Positions 1 through 8,101 of a stretch of 37,665 nt of DNA are shown here, one piece after another. The translations under genes and the position numbers were made by a program. Under the pieces are notes generated by a model. It was not told the DNA's origin, did no database searches, and was given only the letters and a program-made list of their open reading frames with translations. Within the stretch, counting starts at the first letter, position 1. Every line of letters starts with the position of its first letter. Origin of the DNA: Curvibacter sp. (lineage in GTDB: Bacteria > Pseudomonadota > Gammaproteobacteria > Burkholderiales > Burkholderiaceae_C); assembly GCA_020621965.1 (NCBI GenBank), contig JAHRYV010000007.1, forward strand, positions 1-37,665. The letters are read 5' to 3'.

Positions 1-70
1 GCTGATCAAGATCATCAACATCGTGGCGCTGCTGATCGTGCCGCTGATGATGAAGTTCCACGGCGGCTGA
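1..70 (+). CDS. hppA: Membrane-bound proton-translocating pyrophosphatase, C-terminal end (partial)
   Basis: Only the last 22 codons are in the window, read from base 2 to the TGA at 68-70. The peptide, LIKIINIVALLIVPLMMKF followed by His-Gly-Gly, is the final membrane helix and tail. It resembles the end of H+-translocating inorganic pyrophosphatases, which usually finish with a segment of the type IKIINIVALLI. These enzymes hydrolyse cytoplasmic pyrophosphate and pump protons across the inner membrane. A strong intrinsic terminator follows 17 bases later, so this is the end of its transcript. The assignment rests on a short but characteristic tail; catalytic residues lie outside the window. 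Confidence 0.72.
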   Translation, partial: LIKIINIVALLIVPLMMKFHGG

Positions 71-86
71 AATCTCCCGTCTCCGC

Positions 87-115
87 AAGCCCGCGCCTTG
101 GCGCGGGCTTTTTTT
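87..115 (+). terminator. Rho-independent terminator after hppA
   Basis: A perfect 10-bp stem (AAGCCCGCGC at 87-96 with GCGCGGGCTT at 101-110) closes a 4-base loop and runs directly into a tract of seven T. It lies 17 bases after the hppA stop codon and isolates it from the next gene. Confidence 0.9.
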
Positions 116-136
116 ATGCCCCGGCGGGCCAAATCC

Positions 137-165
137 TTTACACTGGTCCGGATCGTTGGTAGGGA
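137..165 (+). promoter_or_regulatory. Candidate sigma70 promoter
   Basis: TTTACA (137-142) is followed after 17 bases by TAGGGA (160-165). The -35 box is good and the -10 box weak. Placement between a terminator and the next gene fits. A start point near 172 would leave about 50 nt of leader before the GTG at 222. Confidence 0.35.
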
Positions 166-221
166 AAACCCGGATGCACCGGGCAGAGGAATTGATAGCA
201 GCGTCCCTGGAGGGCTCTACC

Positions 222-749
222 GTGTTCGATTTTTTGAAGCTCCCGCGAGACAGGTCCGCCGGCACGCAAGCCTCTGCTGGACCTGATTCCGACCAGTTTG
301 CATCGCGCACGAGCAAGACGCCGGAGCCAGCGGTCTCCAACCGCGAGCTGGTCCGTGTCGTGCTGCGCGACACCTTGCGCAGGAACGGCATACCGACCGA
401 CTGGATCGGCAGCCAGGTCGCCTCGCGCACCCAGTCCGGACAGCCAGTGACGCACCAGATCCAGCTGGTGATCCTCAAATGGCACGAAGGTCTGTTGCGC
501 TTCGCTCCCCTGCTGGAGCAACAGATCCTGCAGGGCCTGCAACAGTTCGACCCCCAGTCCGACCCCGGCAGCCATACCGTGGTCTGGTCTTTTTCGACCA
601 ACTGCGGCTGTCCCTATACGAGCTTGCCGGCGCCGAACTACTGGAGTGCGACGGCGGAAAAACAGAAATTCGACCTGCCGCCCACGACCCGCAAGTTCCA
701 GGAAGTCGACGACGACTTCGCCACCACCGTGCCCGGCCCCTTGAACTGA
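222..749 (+). CDS. Conserved-looking hypothetical protein of unknown function
   Basis: I do not recognise a family. The frame is open from 156, but the GTG at 222 is preferred because CTGGAGGGC lies about 8 bases upstream and the candidate promoter covers the earlier TTG. An ATG at 174 is an alternative. The 175-residue product has a polar, disordered-looking start (residues 8-37, rich in Ser, Pro, Arg). A folded-looking middle follows, with RNGIPTDWIGSQVASRT and HQIQLVILKWHEGLLRFAPL. A Cys-x-Cys pair sits in STNCGCPYTSLP near residue 128. The acidic tail reads KFQEVDDDFATT. No signal peptide or membrane segment is visible. It is followed by 118 non-coding bases and then by a response regulator in the same direction. 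Confidence 0.6.
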   Translation: MFDFLKLPRDRSAGTQASAGPDSDQFASRTSKTPEPAVSNRELVRVVLRDTLRRNGIPTDWIGSQVASRTQSGQPVTHQIQLVILKWHEGLLRFAPLLEQQILQGLQQFDPQSDPGSHTVVWSFSTNCGCPYTSLPAPNYWSATAEKQKFDLPPTTRKFQEVDDDFATTVPGPLN

Positions 750-867
750 TCCCCTCCCCGCCAACCCGCGCCCGACCGGCCGGATCAGGCCGCGCCATCC
801 CTCAGCGAACCGCCCCTCGGGGCAGCCCAGGGGGTGGCATGGGCTACGATGCCAGACCAACCGTCCC

Positions 868-1539
868 GTGCCGGAACACAATGTGAAGATCCTTGTTGTC
901 GATGACCACGCCCTGATCCGCGAAGGCCTGCGCCAGGTATTGCGCGGCCTGGATGAAGCCATCGAGGTGCTCGAAGCCGGCTCCGGCGCGCGTGCCTTCG
1001 AGCTGGTCCGGGGGGAACCCGACCTGGACCTGGTCCTGCTGGATTACCACCTGCCCGACATGAACGGACTGGAGGCGCTGGACATCTTCGCCCGCCAGCA
1101 CCCTGAGCTGCCCGTCATCGTGCTGTCCGGCTCCGTCAATCCGCGTGTCATGCAGCAAGTCATGGCCAAGGGGGCCGCCGCCTTCCTGACCAAGTCCGGC
1201 ATGAGCGACGAGCTGCTCTCGGTCACCCGCCTGGTGCTGGCCGGTGGTGTGCACATGCCCGCGCAGTCCCTGCCGGCCGCCGACACGGCCAACAACGTCC
1301 TGGCGCCGCCCCTGTTCACGCCGCGCCAGGAGGAAGTGCTGCAACTGCTGCTGGACGGCTACACCAACAAGGCCATCGGGCGTCTGCTCCATCTCTCGGA
1401 GGAGACCGTGAAGAACCACGTCAGCAGCATCCTGCGCGGCTTCGGCGTCACTACCCGCACCCAGGCCGTGCTGGCTGCCGATCGGCACGGCTACGGCCGC
1501 TCCCGCGAGCAGACCGCGACACCGGACGACGCCGCCTGA
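868..1539 (+). CDS. NarL/FixJ-family response regulator (REC plus LuxR HTH)
   Basis: A two-domain transcriptional regulator of about 223 residues. The receiver domain (about 7-122) has the acidic pair D12-D13, the phospho-acceptor D59 in LVLLDYHLPDMNG, S87 in VLSGS and K109 in FLTKSG. The C-terminal domain (about 148-212) is a LuxR-type helix-turn-helix: LFTPRQEEVLQLLLDG, then NKAIGRLLHLSEETVKNHV. Start choice is uncertain: GTG 868 gives a complete receiver but lacks a Shine-Dalgarno; GTG 883 would also work. It converges on a hybrid histidine kinase gene with only 16 bases between the stops. It is therefore the likely output regulator for that kinase (inference). A palindrome (CCGCTCA/TGAGCGG, 1552-1574) sits at the junction. 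Confidence 0.88.
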   Translation: MPEHNVKILVVDDHALIREGLRQVLRGLDEAIEVLEAGSGARAFELVRGEPDLDLVLLDYHLPDMNGLEALDIFARQHPELPVIVLSGSVNPRVMQQVMAKGAAAFLTKSGMSDELLSVTRLVLAGGVHMPAQSLPAADTANNVLAPPLFTPRQEEVLQLLLDGYTNKAIGRLLHLSEETVKNHVSSILRGFGVTTRTQAVLAADRHGYGRSREQTATPDDAA

Positions 1540-1555
1540 ACGCCCCCGGCGCCGC

Positions 1556-3481
1556 TCAGGCCGGCGGTGAGCGGACCATACGGCGCATCAGCGTGCGCAG
1601 CTTGGCCGGCCGCACCGGTTTGTGCAGCAGCGGCAGGCCGGCGTCGCGGCAGGCCTGGATCAGCTGAGGATCGGTGTCCCCGCTCATCAGACAGGCCGGC
1701 AAGGGACGCTGCAGCGCGTCCCGCAGCCCCTGCACCGTCGTCAGGCCGGTCTCGCCGGCCCGCAGGCGGAAGTCGCTGAGGAGCAGGTCGGGCTCGAAGC
1801 CGCCGCCCACCGTGGTCAGGGCCCCTTGCAGCCCCTCGACCACCGCCACCACGCAGCCCCAGGAATCCAGCAGGCCACGCAAGGCCTGGGCCGACTGACG
1901 ATCATCCTCGATCACCAGCACCCGCAACCCGACCACGTCGTCGAGCGGCAAGGCCTCGGCTGTTGTCGACAAGGCATCGGGGCTGCCGGGTTCGGCCAGC
2001 GGCACCTCGATCCGGAAGCGGGTCCCGCGCCCGGGCTGGGAGCACAGCTGCAGGGTATGACCCAGCAGGCGCGCCGTGCGGTCGACGATGTTCAGGCCCA
2101 GGCCCAGGCCCTTGCTGCGGTCGCGCTCCGGATTGCCGATCTGATAGAACTCGCGGAAGATCTGCTGCTGGTGTTGCGACGCGATGCCGATCCCCGTATC
2201 CCAGATCTCGATCCAGACGTGGCTGCCGCCGCGGCTGCGCCGGCAGCCCACCAGCACGCCCCCCTGCCCGGTATAACGCAGCGCATTGCTGACCAGGTTG
2301 AGCAGGATGCGATGCAGCAAGGTCGGGTCGCTCATCACCCACAGGGCGTTGGCGCGCACGCGCAGGCGCAGGCCCTTGTCCGTCGCCACCGGCAGCAGGG
2401 CGCCGCGCAACTGTTCCATCAGCTGCGCCAGCGGGAAGGGCTGCCGATGGACCCGCACCGCGTCCGCATCGAGCCGCGAGATGTCGAGCAAGGCGTCCAG
2501 CAGGTCCTGCATGGCGCGCACCGACGCCTCCAGGTTGGAGATCAGGTGCCGCGTCTCGCGGTCGTGCGGCAGCTGCGCCAAGCGCGCGACGAACATACCC
2601 AGGGCATGGATGGGCTGGCGCAGGTCGTGGCTGGCGGCGGCCAGGAAACGCGATTTGGCCAGGGTGGCCGTCTCCGCTTCCTCCTTCTTGGCGCGCAGTT
2701 CCGCGGTCGCCAGCGCCACGCGCCGCTCCAGTTCATCGCGGCCCTGCTGCAGATGCTCGGCCATCTGGTTCAGGCCGGCCTGCAGGTCGCGCAGCGGATC
2801 GTCGGGCCGCACGGTGCCGCGCACCGACAATTCGCCGCGGCCGATGCGTTCGATCATCTCGGAGACACGCAGGATGGGGCGGATCACCCCCTGGCCGATG
2901 CGCACCGCCAGCACGCCGCCGAACAACAATCCGCCCAGGGTCACCGCCAGGCCGATGTTCAGCATGTCATGCCCGCGCGAGACCAGCGCGGCCGGCGAGA
3001 TTTCCAGCACCACATGGCCCAGGGGCTTGGGCGCCGCCGCGTCCTCGCTGGGCACACCGTAGAACAGGTCGTCCAGCCGCACCTGGGTCGCCGTCACGGG
3101 CTGCACCAGCACGTCGTGTCCGGTGGTCGCATCGCTGGCCTGGCGCTCGCGCGCATCCAGCACCGGCAGCGTGCGGTAACCGGTCAGGCCCGCCATGGCC
3201 AGGGGCTGCCCCTCGGCGTCGAGCACCACGACCGAACGCACGTCCGGCTCGCGCAGCGCGCCGGCAGCGACCGCCTGCAGGCTGGCGGAATTGGCGGAAA
3301 ACAGGCCGTATTCGCTGGCGCTGGCGAGCTGGCGCGCCAGCGACCGGGCTCGCTGCTGGTAGGCCTCGTCGAGATCGGCGTAACGGCCGGCCAGAAAGAC
3401 CGTGGACAGCAGCACGGCCACCAGGGTCACCGGCAGCAGCGCGGCGAGCAGCATGCGATCGCGGATATTGAACAATCTCAT
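1556..3481 (-). CDS. Hybrid sensor histidine kinase with C-terminal receiver
   Basis: 641 residues. Membrane helix about 10-32, a periplasmic sensor region of about 140 residues, a second helix about 172-195, then HAMP (about 196-248) and a coiled coil rich in Glu/Lys. The HisKA domain has phospho-accepting H285 in ASHDLRQPIHALGMF. The ATPase domain has the N box NLVSNALRY (395-403), DTGIGI (428-433) and KGLGLGLNI. The C-terminal receiver (about 518-640) has E525-D526-D527, D570 in LLSDFRLR, and a Lys in LLHKPVRP. There is no output domain, so phosphate is probably relayed or buffered here. The ATG overlaps the upstream stop by 4 bases (ATGA) and GGAGCG lies upstream, indicating translational coupling to the periplasmic protein. 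Confidence 0.93.
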   Translation of the reverse strand: MRLFNIRDRMLLAALLPVTLVAVLLSTVFLAGRYADLDEAYQQRARSLARQLASASEYGLFSANSASLQAVAAGALREPDVRSVVVLDAEGQPLAMAGLTGYRTLPVLDARERQASDATTGHDVLVQPVTATQVRLDDLFYGVPSEDAAAPKPLGHVVLEISPAALVSRGHDMLNIGLAVTLGGLLFGGVLAVRIGQGVIRPILRVSEMIERIGRGELSVRGTVRPDDPLRDLQAGLNQMAEHLQQGRDELERRVALATAELRAKKEEAETATLAKSRFLAAASHDLRQPIHALGMFVARLAQLPHDRETRHLISNLEASVRAMQDLLDALLDISRLDADAVRVHRQPFPLAQLMEQLRGALLPVATDKGLRLRVRANALWVMSDPTLLHRILLNLVSNALRYTGQGGVLVGCRRSRGGSHVWIEIWDTGIGIASQHQQQIFREFYQIGNPERDRSKGLGLGLNIVDRTARLLGHTLQLCSQPGRGTRFRIEVPLAEPGSPDALSTTAEALPLDDVVGLRVLVIEDDRQSAQALRGLLDSWGCVVAVVEGLQGALTTVGGGFEPDLLLSDFRLRAGETGLTTVQGLRDALQRPLPACLMSGDTDPQLIQACRDAGLPLLHKPVRPAKLRTLMRRMVRSPPA

Positions 3482-4413
3482 AAACCACGCTCCATGCGGC
3501 GCAGCCGCTCAGCCAGTGTGGCCGCGTCCAGCTTGAGTCCCAGCGAACGCGCCACATGCTCGTTGACGCTGACTTCGAACTGCAGCGGATACTGCGGCGC
3601 GCCGGGCGCCTGCCCCTGCAACATCCCGCGCGCCAGCACGCCGGCCTGCTGCCCAATCTGCGCGGGCGTCGAGTAGACCGCCATCAGGGCCCCCGCCCGC
3701 ACATAGGCCGGCGAGAAGGCCAGCATCGGAACCTGGGCGCGAAACGACGCCAGCAGGATGTTCTGGATGCTGCTGCTGTTGTAGACATGTGGGTCGGCCA
3801 GGGCCAGCAGCAGATCCGATTCGTCCAGGATCTTCTTCAGGCTGCTGAACATCGGCGCATCCGCCCGCACCGGCACACCGACCACCTTCAGGCCGCGCGC
3901 CTGGGCGGCGGCCTCAAGCATGGTCTCGCTGTGCTGCGAATCCGGCCCCCACAGCACGCCCACGCGGCGGGCCTGCGGCATGGCCAGCCGCATCAGGTCC
4001 AGCTGCCGGCCCGGCGGCTGGTTCAGGTACAGGGCCGTGAAGGCGGGCCCCACGCGGCGCCCGCTCTCGCGCAGCACACGCTCGAAGCTGGCACGCGGCA
4101 GCAGCGCGCACAGCACCGGCGCGCTCAAGGCGCCGCGGGCCAGCTGGGCGCAGGCCTCGGTACCCAGGGCGATGGCGATACGCGGTGCCGGCCCGCGGTA
4201 GGCCGCCCATTCGCTCGCCGCCAGCTGCCACACCTCGCGGCGCGGCTCGCCCGGGCGCGCCAGCTCGGCCAGCACCGCCTCGGTGGCCTCCCGGTAGGCC
4301 GCACTGTGCTCGCTGCTCACGATCACCACCCCGGACTCGCTGGCGTGCAGCGCGCCCGTCAGCGCACTGAGCAGGAGCAGGAGCGGCAACACGCGCCGCG
4401 GCAGGTAGCGCAT
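3478..4413 (-). CDS. Periplasmic ABC_sub_bind-type substrate-binding protein, probably sensory
   Basis: 311 residues with a clear Sec signal peptide (RRVLPLLLLLSALTGALHA). The mature protein has the two-lobed layout of the ABC_sub_bind family: ALGTEACAQLA, then PQARRVGVLWGPDSQHSETM, SSLKKILDESDLLLALADPHVYN and PMLAFSPAYVRAGALMAVY. It ends with VNEHVARSLGLKLDA, as this family often does. No ABC permease or ATPase is nearby. It sits between a TonB-dependent receptor (4-base gap) and a hybrid kinase (4-base overlap). I infer that it hands an outer-membrane-imported ligand to the kinase sensor region rather than to a transporter. The ligand is unknown. Confidence 0.85.
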   Translation of the reverse strand: MRYLPRRVLPLLLLLSALTGALHASESGVVIVSSEHSAAYREATEAVLAELARPGEPRREVWQLAASEWAAYRGPAPRIAIALGTEACAQLARGALSAPVLCALLPRASFERVLRESGRRVGPAFTALYLNQPPGRQLDLMRLAMPQARRVGVLWGPDSQHSETMLEAAAQARGLKVVGVPVRADAPMFSSLKKILDESDLLLALADPHVYNSSSIQNILLASFRAQVPMLAFSPAYVRAGALMAVYSTPAQIGQQAGVLARGMLQGQAPGAPQYPLQFEVSVNEHVARSLGLKLDAATLAERLRRMERGL

Positions 4414-4417
4414 GGCC

Positions 4418-6355
4418 TCAGTTCTCCAGCCTCAGCATCACGTAGGCCTGTTGATGGAAGCGGAACCTGGGCAGGAAGTCCTGATAGGGCTCGCCCAGGT
4501 TCTGCACCACCGCGGACAGTTCGGCGCGGTGCCCTCCCAGGCGCAGGGCCTTGGCCAGCCGCACGTCCGTGCGGCTGGTGGCCGGGGCCGCCTGGTCCAG
4601 GCCCGGGAAATGCGTGGCGTCGGCCTCGGAATACACGAGGCTGAAGTCCAGGCCCGCTGGCAGGTGCTGCATGAACATCAGGCTCTGGCTGCGGTAGGCG
4701 CCGACCGTCCCGTTGCCGACCGATTGCGAGCTGTTGAGCGCCGACTGGCCATAGATCACCCGGCCCTCGCGCCAGGGCTGCCACTTGAGTTGGTACTCGT
4801 AGCCGCGGATGTCGAAATCCTCCTGATTGGTGTAGTCGAAGACCGCCGTGTTCAGGAAGCCGCTGCCGGGCAGGTCATACGCCTGCCGCTTGACCTGCCC
4901 GCGCACGCGCTCCTCGAACACGCGCAGGTCCAGGCTCAGCGCCCGGCCCGGCAGCTCGGCCAGGTAGCCGATTTCCTGCGTCCGCACCTTTTCCGCCGCC
5001 ACGTTGCCGCGCGCCACATCGGTGGAGTCGGCCAGGACACCCCCGAGGTAATAACGGACATTGGCGTGCTTCTCGTAGTTGCTCGGCGGGCGGACCCCCT
5101 CGGTGACGCCGTAGCGCAGCGTGTGCCCCTCGACCAGGCGCCAGTTCAGCATGGCGCGCGGCGACAGGTGCTCGCCGGCGAGGCTGTTGCGCTCGAACAG
5201 GGCACCGGCGTTGAGCAGCAGGTCGGGGTGCAGGCGCCACTCGGCGTTGCCGAACAGGCGGGAAAAGTCCGTCACGAAACTCGCGCCGGTGTCGTAGACC
5301 GGGCGCGAGACGATGGTTTCGCGCCGCAGTTCTCCGCCCCAGACCAGACGCAGCGTCCTGGCAACGCGCAGCGTGTGCTGCAGCGAGAGGTTCTGGTTGC
5401 TCGCCCGACCGCCGGAATCGATGAGCACCGACGGCGCCGGCGCGTAGGTGAAATGATCCTGGATGACCTCTTCCGTATGGGAGACCTGCAAGGCGAGGTC
5501 CTGGTCAGCGCCCAGATTGCGATGCCAGTCGAGTTGCAGGAACGAGGTGTCGATCTGGCGCGTGCGCACGTTGTTGCCGATGTCGCCGGCGAAACCGACG
5601 CCGGCGTCGATGACACTCTGACCGGTGCGCAGTTCGACCATGTCGCGGCTGCTGGCGCGCAGATCGGCCCGCAGGTTGGCGCGCTGCACCCGCGCCGGCC
5701 CGCTGGCCCCGCGCAGGCCGTTGTCGGCGCGACCATCGGCCGTGAAGCGGAAACGGGCGTCGTCATCGCCCCAGCCCAGACGCACCAGGCCGTCCTGGAT
5801 GCCGTTGTCGCCGCCGGCCACCTGCACTTGCGCGCCCTGGGTGTCGACCGGATCGCGCGTCACGATGTTGATCGTGCCCAGAAAGGCCCGGGCGCCGTAG
5901 GACGCCGAATTCGACCCCCGGTGCACCTCGATGCGTTCGATGTCCTCCAGCGCGACGGTCTGCAGGCCCGGGCCGGTACTGCCCTGCATGTAGGCGGAGT
6001 AGACCGAGCGGCCGTCCACCATGACCTGCATGTGGTTGGAGTAGTCGCTCAGGCTGGTGTGGTAGCTGCCCTGCGGCGTATTGCTCTCGAAGGAATTGCT
6101 GACGCGAAAACCCGGCACCAGGCGCAGCAGGTCGGCGACATCGCGCGCACCGCTCATGCGGATCATCTCGCGGTCGATGAGGGTGACCGCCCCCGGCGTT
6201 TCGTCCAGGCGCTGCGGCAGGCGCGAGACGGACAATACGACGGGCACATCGTCCAGGTAGTCCTTCTCGGACACGGTCTCGGGTGATTGGCCGGCGGCCG
6301 TGCCGGCCAGTCCGAACAGGACGGGCAGCCAGAGGATGGGGGGCGTGCGCTTCAT
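4418..6355 (-). CDS. TonB-dependent outer-membrane receptor
   Basis: 645 residues. The signal peptide is MKRTPPILWLPVLFGLAG with a cleavage region near AAGQS. A TonB-box-like stretch (DVPVVLSVSRL, about 36-46) precedes the plug domain: GAVTLIDREMIRMSGARDV, LLRLVPGFRV, VMVDGRSVYS, IERIEVHRGSNSASYG. The rest is a beta-barrel with alternating aromatic strands. The chain ends QQAYVMLRLEN; this family usually ends in an aromatic residue, so the terminal Asn is slightly atypical. There is no extra N-terminal signalling domain, so it does not belong to the FecA-type class that signals through an anti-sigma factor. It is the first gene of the receptor/binding-protein/kinase operon. Similarity is mainly to vitamin B12/siderophore-type receptors, but the substrate cannot be read from sequence. 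Confidence 0.92.
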   Translation of the reverse strand: MKRTPPILWLPVLFGLAGTAAGQSPETVSEKDYLDDVPVVLSVSRLPQRLDETPGAVTLIDREMIRMSGARDVADLLRLVPGFRVSNSFESNTPQGSYHTSLSDYSNHMQVMVDGRSVYSAYMQGSTGPGLQTVALEDIERIEVHRGSNSASYGARAFLGTINIVTRDPVDTQGAQVQVAGGDNGIQDGLVRLGWGDDDARFRFTADGRADNGLRGASGPARVQRANLRADLRASSRDMVELRTGQSVIDAGVGFAGDIGNNVRTRQIDTSFLQLDWHRNLGADQDLALQVSHTEEVIQDHFTYAPAPSVLIDSGGRASNQNLSLQHTLRVARTLRLVWGGELRRETIVSRPVYDTGASFVTDFSRLFGNAEWRLHPDLLLNAGALFERNSLAGEHLSPRAMLNWRLVEGHTLRYGVTEGVRPPSNYEKHANVRYYLGGVLADSTDVARGNVAAEKVRTQEIGYLAELPGRALSLDLRVFEERVRGQVKRQAYDLPGSGFLNTAVFDYTNQEDFDIRGYEYQLKWQPWREGRVIYGQSALNSSQSVGNGTVGAYRSQSLMFMQHLPAGLDFSLVYSEADATHFPGLDQAAPATSRTDVRLAKALRLGGHRAELSAVVQNLGEPYQDFLPRFRFHQQAYVMLRLEN

Positions 6356-6411
6356 GGGCAGAGGGGTCGGGGCTTGGGTTCTTATTTGGGTCCCTGGCCT
6401 GATTCTGCCCT

Positions 6412-6814
6412 GGGTTGGTGTTCAGAACTCGCGTCATGCCCGTTCGAGTCCAAAACGGGATGATTTGACCGCCAACACCTCGCAGCGTGTGCTGTAGCAC
6501 ACGCAAGGGGTTTGGCGGGCAAAGGGCCCGCCGGCACATCCGGTCGGATGTGCCCGCCGGTCCGGCCTTATTGGCCCGCAAACGCGACCGCGTTTGCTCG
6601 GGTTCGAACCCGGAGGGGCGTGGTTTTGCGGGCCAAGCACGGCCGGTCGGCCGTGCCGGCCCATAGGGCGCCATGCGAACGCATCCGCTCAGCGGATGCG
6701 TGACGCCGCGTTGCAAAACCAGGCAAGCCGTCCAGGCTTGCCTTGGGTTTTGCGCCTTCCGGCTCATCCCGCAAAAGCCACGCCGCGCACGGCGCGAGTT
6801 TTGAACACCATCCC
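6412..6814. repeat. MITE-like palindromic element filled with non-identical hairpins
   Basis: The 494-base gap between the receptor gene and moaA has no credible gene and is dominated by this element. Its ends are inverted copies: 6412-6433 and the complement of 6793-6814 match at 20 of 22 positions. Hairpins inside have different sequences. They are 6485-6504 (GCGTGTGC/GCACACGC), 6533-6554 (GGCACATCCG/CGGATGTGCC), 6578-6597 (GCAAACGCG/CGCGTTTGC), 6599-6612 (perfect CGGGTTCGAACCCG), 6637-6656 (GCACGGCCG/CGGCCGTGC), 6680-6700 (CGCATCCGCT/AGCGGATGCG), 6721-6743 (AGGCAAGCC/GGCTTGCCT) and 6781-6794. Longer stems enclose some: TTGGCCCGCAAA 6571-6582 with 6625-6636, and GCAAAACC 6713-6720 with 6746-6753. 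No transposase is present. A non-autonomous mobile element or a structured RNA/DNA element are both possible. Confidence 0.75.
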
Positions 6815-6829
6815 TGCCAGGGGTATCCC
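6801..6829 (+). promoter_or_regulatory. Candidate promoter of the moaA-mobA-moeA operon
   Basis: TTGAAC (6801-6806), 17 bases, then TATCCC (6824-6829). The -35 box lies inside the right terminal inverted repeat of the hairpin element, so the element may supply part of this promoter. The mirror copy at the left end (CTGAAC on the minus strand) points at the receptor gene. Confidence 0.45.
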
Positions 6830-6849
6830 GGCTGGGTCACAATAAGGGC

Positions 6850-8001
6850 ATGTCCGAACGTGTCATCCCCCTGGTCGACCAGCGCATTCCGACGCTGAGC
6901 GCTCCCGCGGCCGCCTTCGACCCGGCCACCCGCATCGCCGCCACCGGCCTGCTGGCCGACCGTCTGGGCCGCCCCCTGCGCGACCTGCGCATCAGCGTCA
7001 CCGACCGCTGCAATTTCCGCTGCAGCTACTGCATGCCCAAGGAAGTCTTCGACAAGGACTACGCCTACCTGCCGCACAGCGCCCTGCTGAGCTTCGAGGA
7101 AATCACCCGCCTGGCCCGCCTCTTTGCCGCCCATGGCGTGCGCAAGATCCGCCTGACCGGCGGCGAGCCGCTGCTGCGCAAGAACATCGAGTCGCTGATC
7201 GAGCAACTGTCGACCCTGCGCACCGTCGATGGCGAGCCGCTGGACCTGACGCTGACCACCAATGGGGCCCTGCTGGCACGCAAGGCCCAGGCCCTCAAGG
7301 CCGCGGGCCTGCAGCGCGTGACCGTCAGCCTGGATGGCCTGGACGACGCCATCTTCCGCCGCATGAACGACGTCGATTTCCCGGTGGCCGAGGTGCTGGA
7401 GGGCATCCAGGCGGCCAAGGACGCGGGGCTGGGGCCGATCAAGATCAACATGGTGGTCAAGCGTGGCACCAACGAGCAGCAGATCCTGCCCATGGCGCGC
7501 CACTTCCGCGGCTCCGGCATGGTGCTGCGCTTCATCGAGTACATGGACGTGGGCGCCACCAACGGCTGGTGCATGGACGAGGTGCTGCCCTCGGCCGAGG
7601 TCGTCAAGCTGATCCACGCCGAACTGCCGCTGGTGCAGCTCGAACCCAGCGCCCCGGGCGAGACCGCAGAGCGCTGGGGCTACGCGGATGCCAACGGTCG
7701 GCATGACCAGGCGGCCGGCGAGATCGGCGTCATCAGCAGCGTGACCCACGCCTTCTGCGGCGACTGCAACCGCGCCCGCCTCTCCACCGAAGGCCGGCTC
7801 TATTTGTGCCTGTTCGCCACCCAGGGTCACGACCTGCGCTCGCTCATCCGCAGCGGCGCCAGCGACACCGACATCGAGTCGGCCCTGGGCCACATCTGGG
7901 GCGCGCGCGACGACCGCTACTCCGAACAACGCGGCGCCCAGCCGCCCGACAGTGGCCACAGCCCGCAGCGCCGCGTCGAGATGAGCTACATCGGGGGGTA
8001 G
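6850..8001 (+). CDS. moaA: GTP 3',8-cyclase, molybdenum cofactor biosynthesis
   Basis: 383 residues. A radical SAM enzyme that converts GTP to 3',8-cyclo-7,8-dihydro-GTP, the first step of molybdopterin synthesis. The N-terminal [4Fe-4S] motif is C54-x3-C58-x2-C61 in [12 protein letters not shown], followed by [12 protein letters not shown]. The second cluster ligands are C303, C306 and C320 in [14 protein letters not shown] and LYLCL. The chain ends MSYIGG, carrying the di-glycine tail needed for activity. It is somewhat longer than E. coli MoaA because of an N-terminal extension of about 30 residues. AAGGG lies very close to the ATG, so initiation may be weak. It leads a Moco operon with mobA and moeA; moaB/C/D/E are not in the window. 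Confidence 0.97.
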   Translation: MSERVIPLVDQRIPTLSAPAAAFDPATRIAATGLLADRLGRPLRDLRISVTDRCNFRCSYCMPKEVFDKDYAYLPHSALLSFEEITRLARLFAAHGVRKIRLTGGEPLLRKNIESLIEQLSTLRTVDGEPLDLTLTTNGALLARKAQALKAAGLQRVTVSLDGLDDAIFRRMNDVDFPVAEVLEGIQAAKDAGLGPIKINMVVKRGTNEQQILPMARHFRGSGMVLRFIEYMDVGATNGWCMDEVLPSAEVVKLIHAELPLVQLEPSAPGETAERWGYADANGRHDQAAGEIGVISSVTHAFCGDCNRARLSTEGRLYLCLFATQGHDLRSLIRSGASDTDIESALGHIWGARDDRYSEQRGAQPPDSGHSPQRRVEMSYIGG

Positions 8002-8101
8002 GGTTGGCACACCCCCAGGCTGCGCGCACTGCGTTCCGCGGCGTCCCCCTCATGACACACTTGCTGTCGACACCTTGCTTTCATCAAAAAGGAATCCTGC
8101 T

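Noticed and set aside
812-823. Short GCCCC/GGGGC hairpin before the response regulator
   Set aside because: Two-base loop, no T tract, and expected by chance at this GC content.
1622-3676. Long plus-strand frame opposite the histidine kinase
   Set aside because: The kinase on the minus strand has complete domains; the opposite frame has compositional bias and no motif.
4412-6286. Long plus-strand frame opposite the TonB-dependent receptor
   Set aside because: Same reason: shadow of a well-supported gene.
6599-6612. tRNA T-arm-like sequence GGTTCGAACCC
   Set aside because: It is a perfect palindrome within the hairpin element; no acceptor stem, D-arm or anticodon arm can be built at the right distances on either strand.
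6485-6794. Possible CRISPR array
   Set aside because: The palindromic units differ in sequence and spacing; there is no repeated direct unit and no cas gene.
6780-6849. Moco riboswitch upstream of moaA
   Set aside because: Only about 40 bases remain between the element and the ATG and I cannot recognise the conserved Moco RNA core.
6568-8010. Minus-strand frame opposite moaA
   Set aside because: moaA carries both iron-sulfur motifs and the GG tail; the opposite frame is low complexity and runs into the repeat element.
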